The notes under the pieces: model-generated
The model's database searches: none
What the model saw: only the letters and a program-made list of their open reading frames with translations
What the model was told of the DNA's origin: nothing
Program-made: the position numbers and the translations under genes
In this document: piece after piece, positions 8,153-17,994 of the stretch
How the letters are laid out: each line of letters opens with the position of its first letter
Position numbering within the stretch: position 1 is the first letter of the stretch
Assembly (NCBI RefSeq): GCF_000164135.1
Contig: NZ_GG770553.1
Coordinates: forward strand, 67,795-131,794
Length of the DNA stretch: 64,000 nt
DNA from: Mycobacterium parascrofulaceum ATCC BAA-614
GTDB taxonomy: Bacteria > Actinomycetota > Actinomycetes > Mycobacteriales > Mycobacteriaceae
Reading direction: 5' to 3'

Positions 8153-9366
8153 CCGTTCACGTTGGCGACCACGAACTTGTCCTGGATCCCTACGACTACG
8201 ACTTCCACGAGGACCCGTACCCCTACTACAAGCGGCTGCGCGACGAGGCCCCGCTGTATCGCAACGACGAGCTGAAGTTCTGGGCGCTGTCGCGGCACCA
8301 GGACGTGCTGCAAGGGTTCCGCAACAGCACCACGCTGTCCAACAAGTACGGCGTCTCGCTGGATCCGGCGTCGCGCGGCCCGCACGCGTCCAAGACGATG
8401 TCCTTCCTGGCGATGGACGATCCCGCTCATTTGCGGCTGCGGACGCTGGTGTCGAAAGGCTTCACACCCAGGCGGATTCGTGAACTGGAGCCCCGCGTCA
8501 CCGAGATCGCGACCCGGCATCTCGATGCCATGCTGGCAAAGGCGGAGGGCGCCGCGGTCGACTATGTCGACGAGTTCGCCGGCAAGCTGCCCATGGACGT
8601 GATCTCGGAGTTGATGGGTGTCCCCGAACCGGATCGCGATCAGGTCCGGGCCTGGGCGGACGGGGTCATGCACCGTGCGGAAGGCGTCACCGACGTGCCG
8701 CCGGAGGCCGTCGAGGCCTCGATCAACCTGATCGTCTACTACCAGGGGATGGTGGCCGAGCGCCGCAAGAAGCTGACCGACGACCTGACCTCTGCCCTGC
8801 TGGAGGCCGAGATCGACGGTGACCGTCTCACCGACGACGAGGTGCTCGGGTTCATGTTCCTGATGGTGATCGCCGGGAACGAGACGACCACCAAACTGCT
8901 TGCGAACGCCGCCTTTTGGGGGCACAAGAATCCGGACCAACTGGCCCCCGTCTACGACGAGCTGTCCCGGGTGCCGTTGTGGGTCGAGGAGACGCTGCGC
9001 TACGACACCTCCAGCCAGATCCTCGCCCGGACCGTGGTCGGGGAGCTCACCCTCTACGACACCATCCTTCCCGAGGGCGACGTGCTGCTGCTGTTGCCCG
9101 GTTCGGGCCATCGCGACGAGCGGGTCTTCGAAAACCCCGACGACTACGTCATCGGGCGCGAAATCGGCCCCAAGCTATTGAGTTTCGGTAGCGGCGCACA
9201 CTTCTGCCTGGGCGCGCACCTGGCGCGGATGGAGGCCCGGGTCGCGCTCACCGAGTTGTTCAAGCGAATCCGCGGATATGAGGTGGACGAGGCCAACGCC
9301 GTCCGCGTCCACTCCAGCAATGTCCGCGGATTCGCTCACCTACCGATGACCGTGGAGGTCCGCTGA
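8149..9366 (+). CDS. cyp123: Cytochrome P450 CYP123
   Basis: This is a soluble class I P450 of 405 aa. It has the I-helix oxygen-binding motif AGNETTT, the K-helix EETLR, and the heme loop FGSGAHFCLGAH with the axial Cys near residue 353. Its ATG overlaps the TetR stop by three bases, and the next gene begins directly after its stop. Electrons probably come from the ferredoxin encoded three genes downstream. Family naming follows gene order (Rv0766c) and length (402 aa in M. tuberculosis). The natural substrate is unknown. Confidence 0.93.
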   Translation: MTVHVGDHELVLDPYDYDFHEDPYPYYKRLRDEAPLYRNDELKFWALSRHQDVLQGFRNSTTLSNKYGVSLDPASRGPHASKTMSFLAMDDPAHLRLRTLVSKGFTPRRIRELEPRVTEIATRHLDAMLAKAEGAAVDYVDEFAGKLPMDVISELMGVPEPDRDQVRAWADGVMHRAEGVTDVPPEAVEASINLIVYYQGMVAERRKKLTDDLTSALLEAEIDGDRLTDDEVLGFMFLMVIAGNETTTKLLANAAFWGHKNPDQLAPVYDELSRVPLWVEETLRYDTSSQILARTVVGELTLYDTILPEGDVLLLLPGSGHRDERVFENPDDYVIGREIGPKLLSFGSGAHFCLGAHLARMEARVALTELFKRIRGYEVDEANAVRVHSSNVRGFAHLPMTVEVR

Positions 9367-10191
9367 ATGCCCCGCTTTGACCCCCTGCCCGAACGCCGCC
9401 CGGTGATTGTGGCCGGCGCCTCGTCCGGCATCGGCGAGGCCACCGCGATCGAACTCGCGGCGCACGGCTTTCCCGTCGCCCTCGGCGCCCGCCGGGTCGA
9501 GAAGCTCAACGACATCGTCGGCAAGATCAACGCCGAGGGCGGCGAGGCGGTCGGCTTCCACCTCGACGTCACCGACCCCAACTCGGTGAAATCCTTTGTC
9601 GCGCAATCGGTCGATGCGCTCGGCGAGATCGAGGTGCTGGTTGCCGGTGCGGGCGACACCTACTTCGGCAAGCTCGCCGAGATCGCAGGCGACGAGTTCG
9701 AGTCCCAGCTGCAGATCCACCTCGTCGGCGCCTTCCGGTTGGCCTCAACCGTGCTGCCCGGCATGCTCGAGCGCCGGCGCGGCGATCTGATCTTCGTCGG
9801 CTCCGACGTCGCCCTGCGCCAGCGCCCCCACATGGGCGCCTACGGCGCCGCCAAGGCCGCGCTCGTTGCGATGGTCACCAACTTCCAGATGGAGCTCGAG
9901 GGCAGCGGCGTGCGGGCCTCGATCGTGCACCCCGGCCCGACCAAGACGTCGATGGGCTGGAGCCTGCCGGCGGAGAAGATCGGTCCCGCGCTGGAGGACT
10001 GGGCCAAATGGGGCCAGGCCCGCCACGACTACTTCCTGCGCGCGGCGGACCTGGCGCGCGCCATCACGTTCGTCGCCGAGACGCCGCGCGGCGGCTTCAT
10101 CGCGAGCATGGAGCTGCAGCCCGAAGCCCCGTTGGCCGACAAGAAAGATCGCCAGAAGCTCGCACTCGGCGAAGAGGGGATGCCGTCATGA
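9367..10191 (+). CDS. Short-chain dehydrogenase/reductase
   Basis: This 274-aa SDR has the cofactor motif AGASSGIGEA, VAGAG in place of the usual NNAG, the Ser in FVGSDVAL, and the Tyr/Lys pair in YGAAKAAL. The C-terminus ends in a basic hydrophilic tail. It starts at the base after the cyp123 stop, and its own stop overlaps the cyp51 ATG, so it is cotranslated between two P450 genes (Rv0765c position). In sterol C14-demethylation and C4 processing a ketosteroid reductase is plausible; that function is inference from context. Confidence 0.92.
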   Translation: MPRFDPLPERRPVIVAGASSGIGEATAIELAAHGFPVALGARRVEKLNDIVGKINAEGGEAVGFHLDVTDPNSVKSFVAQSVDALGEIEVLVAGAGDTYFGKLAEIAGDEFESQLQIHLVGAFRLASTVLPGMLERRRGDLIFVGSDVALRQRPHMGAYGAAKAALVAMVTNFQMELEGSGVRASIVHPGPTKTSMGWSLPAEKIGPALEDWAKWGQARHDYFLRAADLARAITFVAETPRGGFIASMELQPEAPLADKKDRQKLALGEEGMPS

Positions 10192-11546
10192 CTTCCACCG
10201 CTGTCGTGCCGCGGGTTTCCGGCGGCGAGGAAGAGCACGGTCACCTCGAAGAATTTCGCACCGACCCAATCGGTTTGATGAAGCGCGTCCGCGAGGAGTG
10301 CGGCGATGTCGGTTGGTTCCAGCTGGTCGACAAACACGTCATCCTGCTGTCCGGCGCGGGCGCGAACGAATTCTTCTTCCGCTCCGCGGACGAGGATCTG
10401 GACCAGGCCGAGGCGTACCCGTTCATGACGCCGATCTTCGGCAAGGGCGTCGTGTTCGACGCCAGCCCCGAGCGGCGCAAGGAGATGTTGCACAACTCGG
10501 CGCTGCGCGGCGAGCAGATGAAGGGCCACGCCACCACCATCGAGGGCGAGGTCAAGAAGATGATCGCCGACTGGGGCGACGAAGGCGAGATCGAGCTGCT
10601 CGACTTCTTCGCGGAGCTGACCATCTACACCTCGACGGCGTGCCTGATCGGGCTGAAGTTCCGTGAACAGCTCGACCACCGGTTCGCCGAGTACTACCAC
10701 GAGCTGGAACGCGGCACCGACCCGCTGTGCTACGTCGATCCCTACCTGCCGATCGAGAGCTTCAAGCGGCGTGACGAGGCGCGCGTCAAGCTCGTCGCGC
10801 TGGTGCAGGAGATCATGGACCAGCGGCTGGCCAATCCACCGAAGGACAAGGCCGACCGCGACATGCTCGACGTGTTGGTCTCGATCAAGGACGAGGACGG
10901 CAATCCGCGCTTTTCCGCCGACGAAGTCACCGGCATGTTCATCTCGCTGATGTTCGCGGGGCACCACACCAGTTCGGGGACCTCGGCGTGGACGTTGATC
11001 GAGCTGATCCGGCATCCGGATGTCTACGCCGAGGTGCTGACCGAGCTCGAGGAGCTCTACGCCGACGGCCAGGAGGTGAGCTTCCATGCGCTGCGGTCGA
11101 TTCCGAAGCTGGACAACGTGGTCAAGGAGACCCTGCGCCTGCACCCGCCGCTGATCATCCTGATGCGGGTCGCCAAGGGCGAGTTCGAGGTCGAGGGCTT
11201 CCCGATCCACGCCGGCGACTACGTCGCGGCGTCGCCGGCGATCTCGAACCGGATTCCCGAGGACTTCCCCGACCCCGACGCTTTCAAGCCCGATCGCTAC
11301 AACAAGCCCGAGCAGGCCGACATCGTCAACCGGTGGACCTGGATCCCGTTCGGCGCGGGCCGCCACCGCTGTGTCGGCGCGGCGTTCGCCCAGATGCAGA
11401 TCAAGGCGATCTTCTCAGTCTTGTTGCGGGAGTATGAATTCGAGATGGCTCAGCCGGCCGACAGCTATCACAACGACCACTCCAAGATGGTCGTCCAGCT
11501 TGCCCGGCCGGCCAAGGTGCGCTACCGCAAGCGGAAAGCCGGATAA
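10188..11546 (+). CDS. cyp51: Sterol 14-alpha-demethylase CYP51
   Basis: CYP51 removes the 14-alpha-methyl of sterols in three oxidations, releasing formate. The 452-aa protein has the I-helix FAGHHTSSGT, the family-specific HH pair, the ETLRLHPP K-helix and the heme loop FGAGRHRCVG with axial Cys near residue 395. The B'-helix segment YPFMTPIFGKGVVFD is characteristic of CYP51. It overlaps the SDR by four bases and is followed three bases later by its ferredoxin. Length and context match Rv0764c (451 aa). It is a known azole target. Confidence 0.97.
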   Translation: MTSTAVVPRVSGGEEEHGHLEEFRTDPIGLMKRVREECGDVGWFQLVDKHVILLSGAGANEFFFRSADEDLDQAEAYPFMTPIFGKGVVFDASPERRKEMLHNSALRGEQMKGHATTIEGEVKKMIADWGDEGEIELLDFFAELTIYTSTACLIGLKFREQLDHRFAEYYHELERGTDPLCYVDPYLPIESFKRRDEARVKLVALVQEIMDQRLANPPKDKADRDMLDVLVSIKDEDGNPRFSADEVTGMFISLMFAGHHTSSGTSAWTLIELIRHPDVYAEVLTELEELYADGQEVSFHALRSIPKLDNVVKETLRLHPPLIILMRVAKGEFEVEGFPIHAGDYVAASPAISNRIPEDFPDPDAFKPDRYNKPEQADIVNRWTWIPFGAGRHRCVGAAFAQMQIKAIFSVLLREYEFEMAQPADSYHNDHSKMVVQLARPAKVRYRKRKAG

Positions 11547-11758
<212 letters not shown>

Positions 11759-11759
<1 letters not shown>

Positions 11760-12298
11760 TGGCGTCTCGCGAGGAACTCGAGGCATGGGTCGATCGGTGG
11801 CTGCAAGCCAACAAGGACTGCGAGAAGGCCGGTGACTGGCGGCCGTTGGCGGACTTCTACGCCCGGGACGCCACCTATGGCTGGAACATCGGTCCCAAGG
11901 AAGACGTGATGTGTGTCGGCGTCGACGAGATCCGCGACATCGCGCTCGGCCTGGAGATGGAGGGCCTGGAGAACTGGGTGTACGAGTACCAGAAGGTGCT
12001 CATCGACGAGAAGCAGGGCGAGATCGTCGGTTTCTGGAAGCAGATCGTCAACAAGTCCGACGGCACCCAGGACGAGATCTACGGCATCGGGGGCAGCTGG
12101 TTCCGCCTCAACGCCGACAACCTCATCGAGTGGCAGCGGGACTTCTTCGACTTCGGTCACGTCGCGAAGATGTTCGCGACGCTCATCGAGTCGGGTGACC
12201 TGTCCGCCGGCATGCAGAGGCGCATCGAGCGCAGCATCGCCGGCGAGAAGCTGCCCGGCTACTACCCGCTTGGCCAGGCCCCTGTTCCTATCTGGTGA
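11759..12298 (+). CDS. SnoaL/NTF2-like protein
   Basis: This is a 179-aa protein with a SnoaL-like alpha+beta barrel pattern: an N-terminal helix (LEAWVDRWLQANKDCEKAGDW), a FYARDATY strand, and C-terminal strands such as VGFWKQIVN and GIGGSWFRL. Family members bind small hydrophobic or polyketide-like ligands. The ATG overlaps the ferredoxin stop (TAATG). It corresponds to Rv0762c. No catalytic residues can be assigned; a role in sterol or lipid intermediate handling is inferred from the operon. Confidence 0.85.
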
Positions 12299-12440
12299 TC
12301 GGACCAACCAAGCATTTGATTTGTTGCACGCGCTATGCTGACGCGACAAGGGTGCCTGTGGCGCCCGTCACCAAGTTGGCCGGCATGAAGGGGCCGGGCA
12401 GCTCTGATCGATTCAAAGACGAAATGGGGTCAGGTCCATC

Positions 12441-13568
12441 GTGAAGACAAAAGGCGCACTGATCTGGGAGTTCAACCAGCCCTGGTCCATCGAGGAAATC
12501 GAGATCGGCGACCCGCAAGCGCACGAGGTCAAGATCCAGATGGAAGCGGCGGGCATGTGCCACTCCGATCATCACCTCGTCACCGGCGGAATCCCGATGG
12601 CCGGCTTCCCGGTGCTCGGCGGGCATGAGGGCGCCGGCATCGTCACCGAGGTGGGTCCGGGCGTCGAGGACATCGCCCCGGGCGACCACGTGGTGCTCTC
12701 CTTCATTCCGTCCTGCGGGCAATGCCCGACGTGTCAGGCCGGCATGCGCAACCTTTGTGACCTGGGGGCCGGCCTACTCGGCGGCGCCGCGGTATCGGAC
12801 GGCACGTTCCGCATCCAGGCCCGCGGCCAGGACGTCTTCCCCATGACGCTGCTGGGCACGTTCTCCCCGTACATGGTGGTGCACCGCAGTTCGGTCGTGA
12901 AGATCGACCCGTCCGTTCCCTTCGAGGTGGCCGCCCTGGTCGGCTGCGGCGTCACCACCGGCTACGGCTCGGCGGTCCGCACCGCCGACATCCGCCCGGG
13001 CCAAGACGTCGCCATCGTCGGTGTCGGTGGGGTCGGCATGGCGGCGCTGCAGGGCGCGGTCAACGCCGGTGCCCGCTACATCTTCGCGATCGACCCGGTC
13101 GAGTGGAAGCGGGACCAGGCGCTGAAATTCGGTGCCACCCACGTCTATCCCGACATCAACGCGGCGCTGATGGGCATCATGGAGGTCACCTACGGCCTGA
13201 TGGCCCACAAGGTCGTCGTCACGGTCGGTGAGCTGCACGGCGCCGACGTCGACAACTACCTCAACATCACCCAGAAGGGCGGCACCTGCGTGCTGACCGC
13301 CATCGGCAGCCTGCTGGACACCAACGTCAACCTGAACCTGGCGATGCTCACCCTGATGCAGAAGAACCTGCAGGGCACCATCTTCGGTGGCGGCAACCCG
13401 CAGTACGACATCCCGCAGCTGCTGTCGATGTACAAGGCCGGCAAGCTGAATCTGGACGACATGGTCACCACCCAGTACCGCCTGGAACAGATCAACGAGG
13501 GTTACCAGGACATGCTGGACGGCAAGAACATTCGCGGCGTCATCCGGTACACGGACGCCGACCGGTAG
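12441..13568 (+). CDS. adhB: Zinc alcohol dehydrogenase, NDMA-dependent nicotinoprotein type
   Basis: This is a medium-chain dehydrogenase (375 aa). The catalytic zinc motif is GHEGAGIV with the upstream MCHSDHH, the structural zinc set is CGQCPTCQAGMRNLC, and the Rossmann loop is GVGGVGMAALQ. The overall sequence resembles the actinobacterial NDMA-dependent (mycofactocin-linked) alcohol dehydrogenases; that assignment rests on recall of the family. The start is GTG. About 140 bases separate it from the previous gene, so a separate promoter is possible. It matches Rv0761c. Confidence 0.92.
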   Translation: MKTKGALIWEFNQPWSIEEIEIGDPQAHEVKIQMEAAGMCHSDHHLVTGGIPMAGFPVLGGHEGAGIVTEVGPGVEDIAPGDHVVLSFIPSCGQCPTCQAGMRNLCDLGAGLLGGAAVSDGTFRIQARGQDVFPMTLLGTFSPYMVVHRSSVVKIDPSVPFEVAALVGCGVTTGYGSAVRTADIRPGQDVAIVGVGGVGMAALQGAVNAGARYIFAIDPVEWKRDQALKFGATHVYPDINAALMGIMEVTYGLMAHKVVVTVGELHGADVDNYLNITQKGGTCVLTAIGSLLDTNVNLNLAMLTLMQKNLQGTIFGGGNPQYDIPQLLSMYKAGKLNLDDMVTTQYRLEQINEGYQDMLDGKNIRGVIRYTDADR

Positions 13569-13589
13569 CCCCCACCCGCTGAGTCGCGA

Positions 13590-15644
13590 GTGACCGGGTT
13601 CGGTCACCTGATGGCGCCGGGACGCATCGGCGCCATGTCGGTGCGCAATCGCGTCGTCATGTCTCCGATGGAGACCATGTACGGCACGCCGGAGGGGCTG
13701 CCGTCGGAGCGCACCCGCGATTACTTCGCCGCCCGCGCCAGGGGCGGCGTCGGCCTGATTACGCTGGGCGCCACGGGGATCGACCACCATCACCCCGAGA
13801 CGCCCGGGGGGCTGCACCTGGCCACCGACGAGTCGGTCGGCGCCCACCGGGCGCTCGTGGAAGTGGTCCACGAGCACGGCGCCAAGATCCAGCCTCAGAT
13901 CGTGCACGCGGGGCCCGACGGGCTGGGACCCGAGATCTTCGGCCTGCCGTCGGTGGGCCCGTCGGTGATCCCCTCCTACCTCACCGGGCGCCCGTCGGTC
14001 GAGATCAGCAAGCAACAGCTGTGCGAGGTGCTCGATCTGTTCAAGGCCGCCGCGCGGCGGGCCGTCGCGGCCGGCTACGACGGCATCGAGTTGCACGCTG
14101 CCCACGGTTACATGTTGTTGGGCTCTTTCCTGGCGCCGCAACGCAATCGGCGCACCGACGACTACCGCGGCGACTCGGCGCGCGGCCGGGCGCGGGTGGT
14201 ACTCGACGCGCTGGCCGCGATCCGCTCCGAGATCGGCGACACCTTGCCGATCACGTTGCGCATCTCCGGCTACGAGCGGGTCGCCGGCGGCCGGCCCATC
14301 TTCGACACCGCGCAGTTGGCGCCGGCTTTCGTCGCCGCGGGCGTCAATGCGTTCCACGTCAGCGGCGGGGTCATCGATCGGCTGGTGACCGGGATGGTCA
14401 ACGGCGCCGACGACGGCGACGAGCTCAACGTCGGGGCCGCGGCGGCGGTCAAGCAGGTTGTCGACGTGCCGGTGATAGCCGTCGGCCGCATCCACGATCC
14501 GGCCCGGGCCGAACGGATCCTGGCCGACGGACGCGCCGACTTCATCGCCATGGGGCGCCCGCTGCTGGCCGACCCCGACCTGCCGCGCAAGTTGCGCGAT
14601 GGGCAGGCACACCGGATCCGCCGGTGCATATCCTGCGAAAACTGCATCGACGCAATGGAACAGCGCTTCTCCGTCGACTGCGCCGTCAATCCCCGCACGG
14701 GAAAGGAGCGGGAGTTGTCGGCGGCTCGCGCCGCGCGCTCCAAACGGGTGGTGGTGATCGGCGGCGGACCCGCCGGGCTGGAGGCGGCCCGGGTCGCCGC
14801 CGAACGAGGCCACCGCGTCACGCTTTTCGAGCGCGGCGCCGCGCTGGGTGGCGCCCTGCGCTGGGCGGCGGTCCTGCACCCGGAGAACCAGCCCTTCCTG
14901 CGCTACCTGCGCGACGAGGTCAAGCTCAGTGGCGCGCAGGTACATCTGGGCCATGCCGTCTCGGCTCGGGACATCGTCGACGCCGCCCCGGACGCGGTGG
15001 TGGTGGCCACCGGCGGCCGGGTCACCCTGCCGGCGATCCCCGGGTCGGACCTGCCGCACGTGCGCACCGGGCACGGGCTCCGCGAAATGCTGGGCGGCCG
15101 AGCGGACTCCGGCGCACCGGCCTGGCAGCGACTGGGCGCGTCCGCGCTCGCCGGGTGGCGGCAGCGGCTGGTACGCCCGGCCGCGGTCCGGCTGGCCAGC
15201 CGCGCCTGGATGCCGGTCGGGCGCCGGGTCGCGATCGTCGGCGGCGACCTGGTCGCCCTGGAACTGGCCGAATTCCTGGCGAGCCGGGGCCGGCTGGTGT
15301 CGATCCTCGAGTCTGGCAAGGACATTGCCCCGGAAGTGGGCAACAAGCGCAAGACTGAACACATGGATCGCCTCGATCGGCTGGGCGTCACGGTGCACGT
15401 CCGGGCGACCGTGGAACGGCTCACCACCGAAGCGGTGGTGTTCACCCCCGTCGGCGGTACCACCCGGCAACTGCGGGCCGACAGCGTCGTGCTGGCCGGC
15501 ACGGTCGAGCCCGACACCACCTTGTTCGACGCGCTGGTCGCCGCCCTGACCGGCGCCGAGGTCTACGCCGCCGGCGACTGCACCGGGCTGGGGCTGATCC
15601 GCAAAGCCACCGAGGAAGGCGCGCGCGCCGCGTGCGCGATCTAG
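13590..15644 (+). CDS. NADH:flavin oxidoreductase, 2,4-dienoyl-CoA reductase-like
   Basis: This 684-aa fusion has an old-yellow-enzyme TIM barrel (about residues 1-340: YFAARARGGVGLI, GIELHAAHGYM, FIAMGRPLLADPDL) and a [4Fe-4S] segment CISCENC-(x11)-C. The C-terminal FAD/NAD(P) region carries GGGPAGLEAA and a second GGDLVALELAEF. The architecture is that of FadH/trimethylamine dehydrogenase relatives. It starts 21 bases after adhB and is followed by a KSI-like gene. In the M. tuberculosis order as I recall it, adhB and Rv0760c are adjacent, so this is an extra gene here. It may reduce an enone or dienoyl intermediate. The start could be GTG. Confidence 0.9.
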   Translation: MTGFGHLMAPGRIGAMSVRNRVVMSPMETMYGTPEGLPSERTRDYFAARARGGVGLITLGATGIDHHHPETPGGLHLATDESVGAHRALVEVVHEHGAKIQPQIVHAGPDGLGPEIFGLPSVGPSVIPSYLTGRPSVEISKQQLCEVLDLFKAAARRAVAAGYDGIELHAAHGYMLLGSFLAPQRNRRTDDYRGDSARGRARVVLDALAAIRSEIGDTLPITLRISGYERVAGGRPIFDTAQLAPAFVAAGVNAFHVSGGVIDRLVTGMVNGADDGDELNVGAAAAVKQVVDVPVIAVGRIHDPARAERILADGRADFIAMGRPLLADPDLPRKLRDGQAHRIRRCISCENCIDAMEQRFSVDCAVNPRTGKERELSAARAARSKRVVVIGGGPAGLEAARVAAERGHRVTLFERGAALGGALRWAAVLHPENQPFLRYLRDEVKLSGAQVHLGHAVSARDIVDAAPDAVVVATGGRVTLPAIPGSDLPHVRTGHGLREMLGGRADSGAPAWQRLGASALAGWRQRLVRPAAVRLASRAWMPVGRRVAIVGGDLVALELAEFLASRGRLVSILESGKDIAPEVGNKRKTEHMDRLDRLGVTVHVRATVERLTTEAVVFTPVGGTTRQLRADSVVLAGTVEPDTTLFDALVAALTGAEVYAAGDCTGLGLIRKATEEGARAACAI

Positions 15645-15661
15645 TGACAGGAGAGATAACC

Positions 15662-16081
15662 ATGACCCAAACCGCTCAATCCCCGGCACTAACCGCGTCG
15701 CAGTCGTCCTGGCGCTGCGCGCAAGGCAAAGACCGCGATGGCTGGCTGGCGCTGATGACCGACGATGTCGTGATCGAAGACCCCATCGGCAAGTCGGTCA
15801 CCAACCCCGACGGCACCGGCGTGCGCGGCAAGGCAGCCGTCGGCGAGTTCTTCGACAACAACATCGCCAAGAATCAGCTGACCATCACGTGCGAAGAGAC
15901 TTTCCCGTCGAGCTCACCCGACGAGATCGCGCATATCCTGGTGCTGCAGAGCAAGTTTGAGGGCGGCGTAACCAGCAAGGTGCGTGGGGTGTTCACCTAT
16001 AAGGTCAACGAAGCGGGGCTCATCACCAACATGCGTGGCTACTGGAACCTCGACGTCATGGAATTCGGCCAGGAGGACTGA
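15662..16081 (+). CDS. Ketosteroid isomerase-like protein
   Basis: This 139-aa protein has the NTF2/KSI fold pattern, with [16 protein letters not shown] followed by [16 protein letters not shown] and strands to [18 protein letters not shown]. Length and order match Rv0760c, reported to bind steroids but to lack clear isomerase activity. Asp residues at DDVVIEDP correspond to the KSI active-site region. The ribosome site aggaga precedes the ATG. Its place after the flavoprotein and near cyp51 fits a steroid-binding role. Confidence 0.9.
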   Translation: MTQTAQSPALTASQSSWRCAQGKDRDGWLALMTDDVVIEDPIGKSVTNPDGTGVRGKAAVGEFFDNNIAKNQLTITCEETFPSSSPDEIAHILVLQSKFEGGVTSKVRGVFTYKVNEAGLITNMRGYWNLDVMEFGQED

Positions 16082-16118
16082 CGCCGGCTCTCCCGGCCGT
16101 CGCCCCTATGCTGGGGCC

Positions 16119-16523
16119 ATGGCGTCGATCTTCACCAAGATCATCAACCGTGAACTTCCCGGCCGCTTCGTCTACGAGGACGACGACGTCGTCGCGTTCT
16201 TGACGATCGAGCCCATGACTCAGGGGCACACGCTCGTTGTGCCGCGGGCCGAAATCGATCAGTGGCAGGACGTCGACGCCGCGACGTTCGCGCGGATCAT
16301 GGGCGTGAGTCAGCTGATCGGCAAGGCCGTCTGCAAGGCCTTCAAGACCGAGCGGGCGGGGGTGATCATCGCCGGCCTGGAGGTGCCCCACCTGCATGTG
16401 CACGTCTTCCCCACCCGCCGACTGAGCGACTTCGGCTTCGCCAACGTCGACCGCAACCCGTCACCGGAATCACTGGACGAGGCGCAGGCCAAGATCAAGG
16501 CGGCGCTCGCTCAATTGGCGTGA
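16119..16523 (+). CDS. HIT-family nucleotide-binding hydrolase
   Basis: This 134-aa histidine-triad protein contains HLHVHVFP, the HxHxHxx active-site motif, and an N-terminal [18 protein letters not shown] typical of Hint/HIT enzymes. Such proteins hydrolyse nucleoside phosphoramidates or dinucleotides. The ATG at 16119 begins MASIFTKI. The last 13 bases overlap the convergent phoR. It matches Rv0759c. A metabolic link to the cyp51 cluster is doubtful; it may simply be at the end of the same transcript. Confidence 0.94.
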   Translation: MASIFTKIINRELPGRFVYEDDDVVAFLTIEPMTQGHTLVVPRAEIDQWQDVDAATFARIMGVSQLIGKAVCKAFKTERAGVIIAGLEVPHLHVHVFPTRRLSDFGFANVDRNPSPESLDEAQAKIKAALAQLA

Positions 16524-17953
16524 GCCGGCTCCTGCGCCGGCACTTCGCTGACGCGCGGCAGCGTGACGCGGAAACGGCAGCCCTCGCCCGGCGCGGTCGT
16601 CACCGTGACGGCGCCGCCGTGCGCCCGCACCAGCGAGTCGACGATCGATAGTCCCAACCCCGTGCCGCCGCTCGCGCGCGCCCGGGACGAGTCGGTGCGA
16701 TAGAACCGCTCGAACACCCGCGACGCGTCCTGCTCCGTCATGCCGGGCCCCTTGTCGGCCACCTCGAGCACCGCGTCGTCACCCTCGGTGCCGACGCGGA
16801 CCGTGACGTCGGCGGCCTCCGGGGTGTGCTGCAGGGCATTGGCGACGAGGTTGCTCAGCACCTGCCGGATCCGCGGTTCGTCGCCGAGCACCTCCGGGAT
16901 GCCCGGACCGTCGAGCACTTCCAGCGTGATCGTGCGTCCCGGATCCATCGCCTGCGCATCGTGCACGGCGTCGCTGGCCAGCGCCAGCAGGTCGACCCGG
17001 TTGTGCTCGAGCGGCCGTTGCACGTCCAGGCGGGCCAACAGCAACAGGTCGTCCACCAGCATTCCCATCCGGCTGGCTTCGCTTTCGATCCGCGACAACA
17101 GCATGGCGACATCGCGCGCCGCGCCCTGCCGGTACAACTCGGCGAAGCCGCGGATGGTGGTCAGCGGGGTGCGCAGCTCGTGGCTGGCGTCGGTGATGAA
17201 CCGGCGCATCCGCTCCTCGGACCCGCGCGCCTTCTCCGCGGACGACTCCGAGGACGCGAGCGCCTCCTGGATCTGCGCGAGCATGCCGTTGAGGGCGAGG
17301 GACAGCCGGCCCACCTCGGTGCGCGGATCCCGTTCCGGGACACGGCGATCCAGCTGGCCGGACGCGATCGCCGCCGCGGTCTGTTCGACCTCCGACAGCG
17401 GCCGCAGGCTGCGCTGCACCACCGCGAAGCCGGCGATCCCGACCACCACCAGCACCGCGACCCCGATGCCGATCTGCAACCAGACCAGAGCGCTGACCGT
17501 GTGTTGGACGTCGGACAGGTCGATGGCGACGGTCGTCAGGCCGTGGGGGCCGCGCACCGACACCGCGCGCCATTGGATGTCGGACCCGTTGACTGACGGC
17601 AGTGTCGTCGGATTGGGGCCCACATCGTTGTTGGGCGGCAACGCGGGCTCGGAGTTGCGGTCGTTGATGGCCGTGAACGGGGTGCCGTTGGTGCCGACGC
17701 CGCGAACGTAGAACTTCGACGGCGGCCGGCCCGGGTCGGGCCCCTCGTACGGCGGCGGTGACTGCCGGCGCGGGTTCTGCGCCCAGCCGCGCGACGCGTC
17801 GAGCAGCGTCTGGTCGATCCGGCTGACCAGGCTGTGCCGCAGGATCGACGTGACCGCGACGCCCGAGACCGCCAGGCCGCACGCCACGAGCACCAGGGTG
17901 GCGGCGACCAGGCCCACCCGGAGCGGCAATCCACGTCGATGCTGTTTGGCCAT
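16511..17953 (-). CDS. phoR: Sensor histidine kinase PhoR
   Basis: PhoR is the membrane sensor for PhoP. The 480-aa protein has a first membrane helix at about residues 12-36, a periplasmic loop to about 155, a second helix at about 157-180, then HAMP. The HisKA motif DASHELRTP has the phosphorylated His at 258. Further down are an N box near [15 protein letters not shown], a G1 box [10 protein letters not shown] and [10 protein letters not shown]. It is close to the 485 aa of M. tuberculosis PhoR. It follows phoP by 41 bases as an operon. The 3' end overlaps the HIT gene on the other strand. Confidence 0.96.
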   Translation of the reverse strand: MAKQHRRGLPLRVGLVAATLVLVACGLAVSGVAVTSILRHSLVSRIDQTLLDASRGWAQNPRRQSPPPYEGPDPGRPPSKFYVRGVGTNGTPFTAINDRNSEPALPPNNDVGPNPTTLPSVNGSDIQWRAVSVRGPHGLTTVAIDLSDVQHTVSALVWLQIGIGVAVLVVVGIAGFAVVQRSLRPLSEVEQTAAAIASGQLDRRVPERDPRTEVGRLSLALNGMLAQIQEALASSESSAEKARGSEERMRRFITDASHELRTPLTTIRGFAELYRQGAARDVAMLLSRIESEASRMGMLVDDLLLLARLDVQRPLEHNRVDLLALASDAVHDAQAMDPGRTITLEVLDGPGIPEVLGDEPRIRQVLSNLVANALQHTPEAADVTVRVGTEGDDAVLEVADKGPGMTEQDASRVFERFYRTDSSRARASGGTGLGLSIVDSLVRAHGGAVTVTTAPGEGCRFRVTLPRVSEVPAQEPAHAN

Positions 17954-17994
17954 GGGGCGGGCTTCTTCGCTAGCGCTGGTGACCGGGGGCGCGC

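Noticed and set aside
12774..15689. A 971-codon open frame on the minus strand across adhB and the flavoprotein
   Set aside because: It is a high-GC shadow. The plus-strand genes have clear motifs; the antisense product is His/Arg/Gly-rich without a domain.
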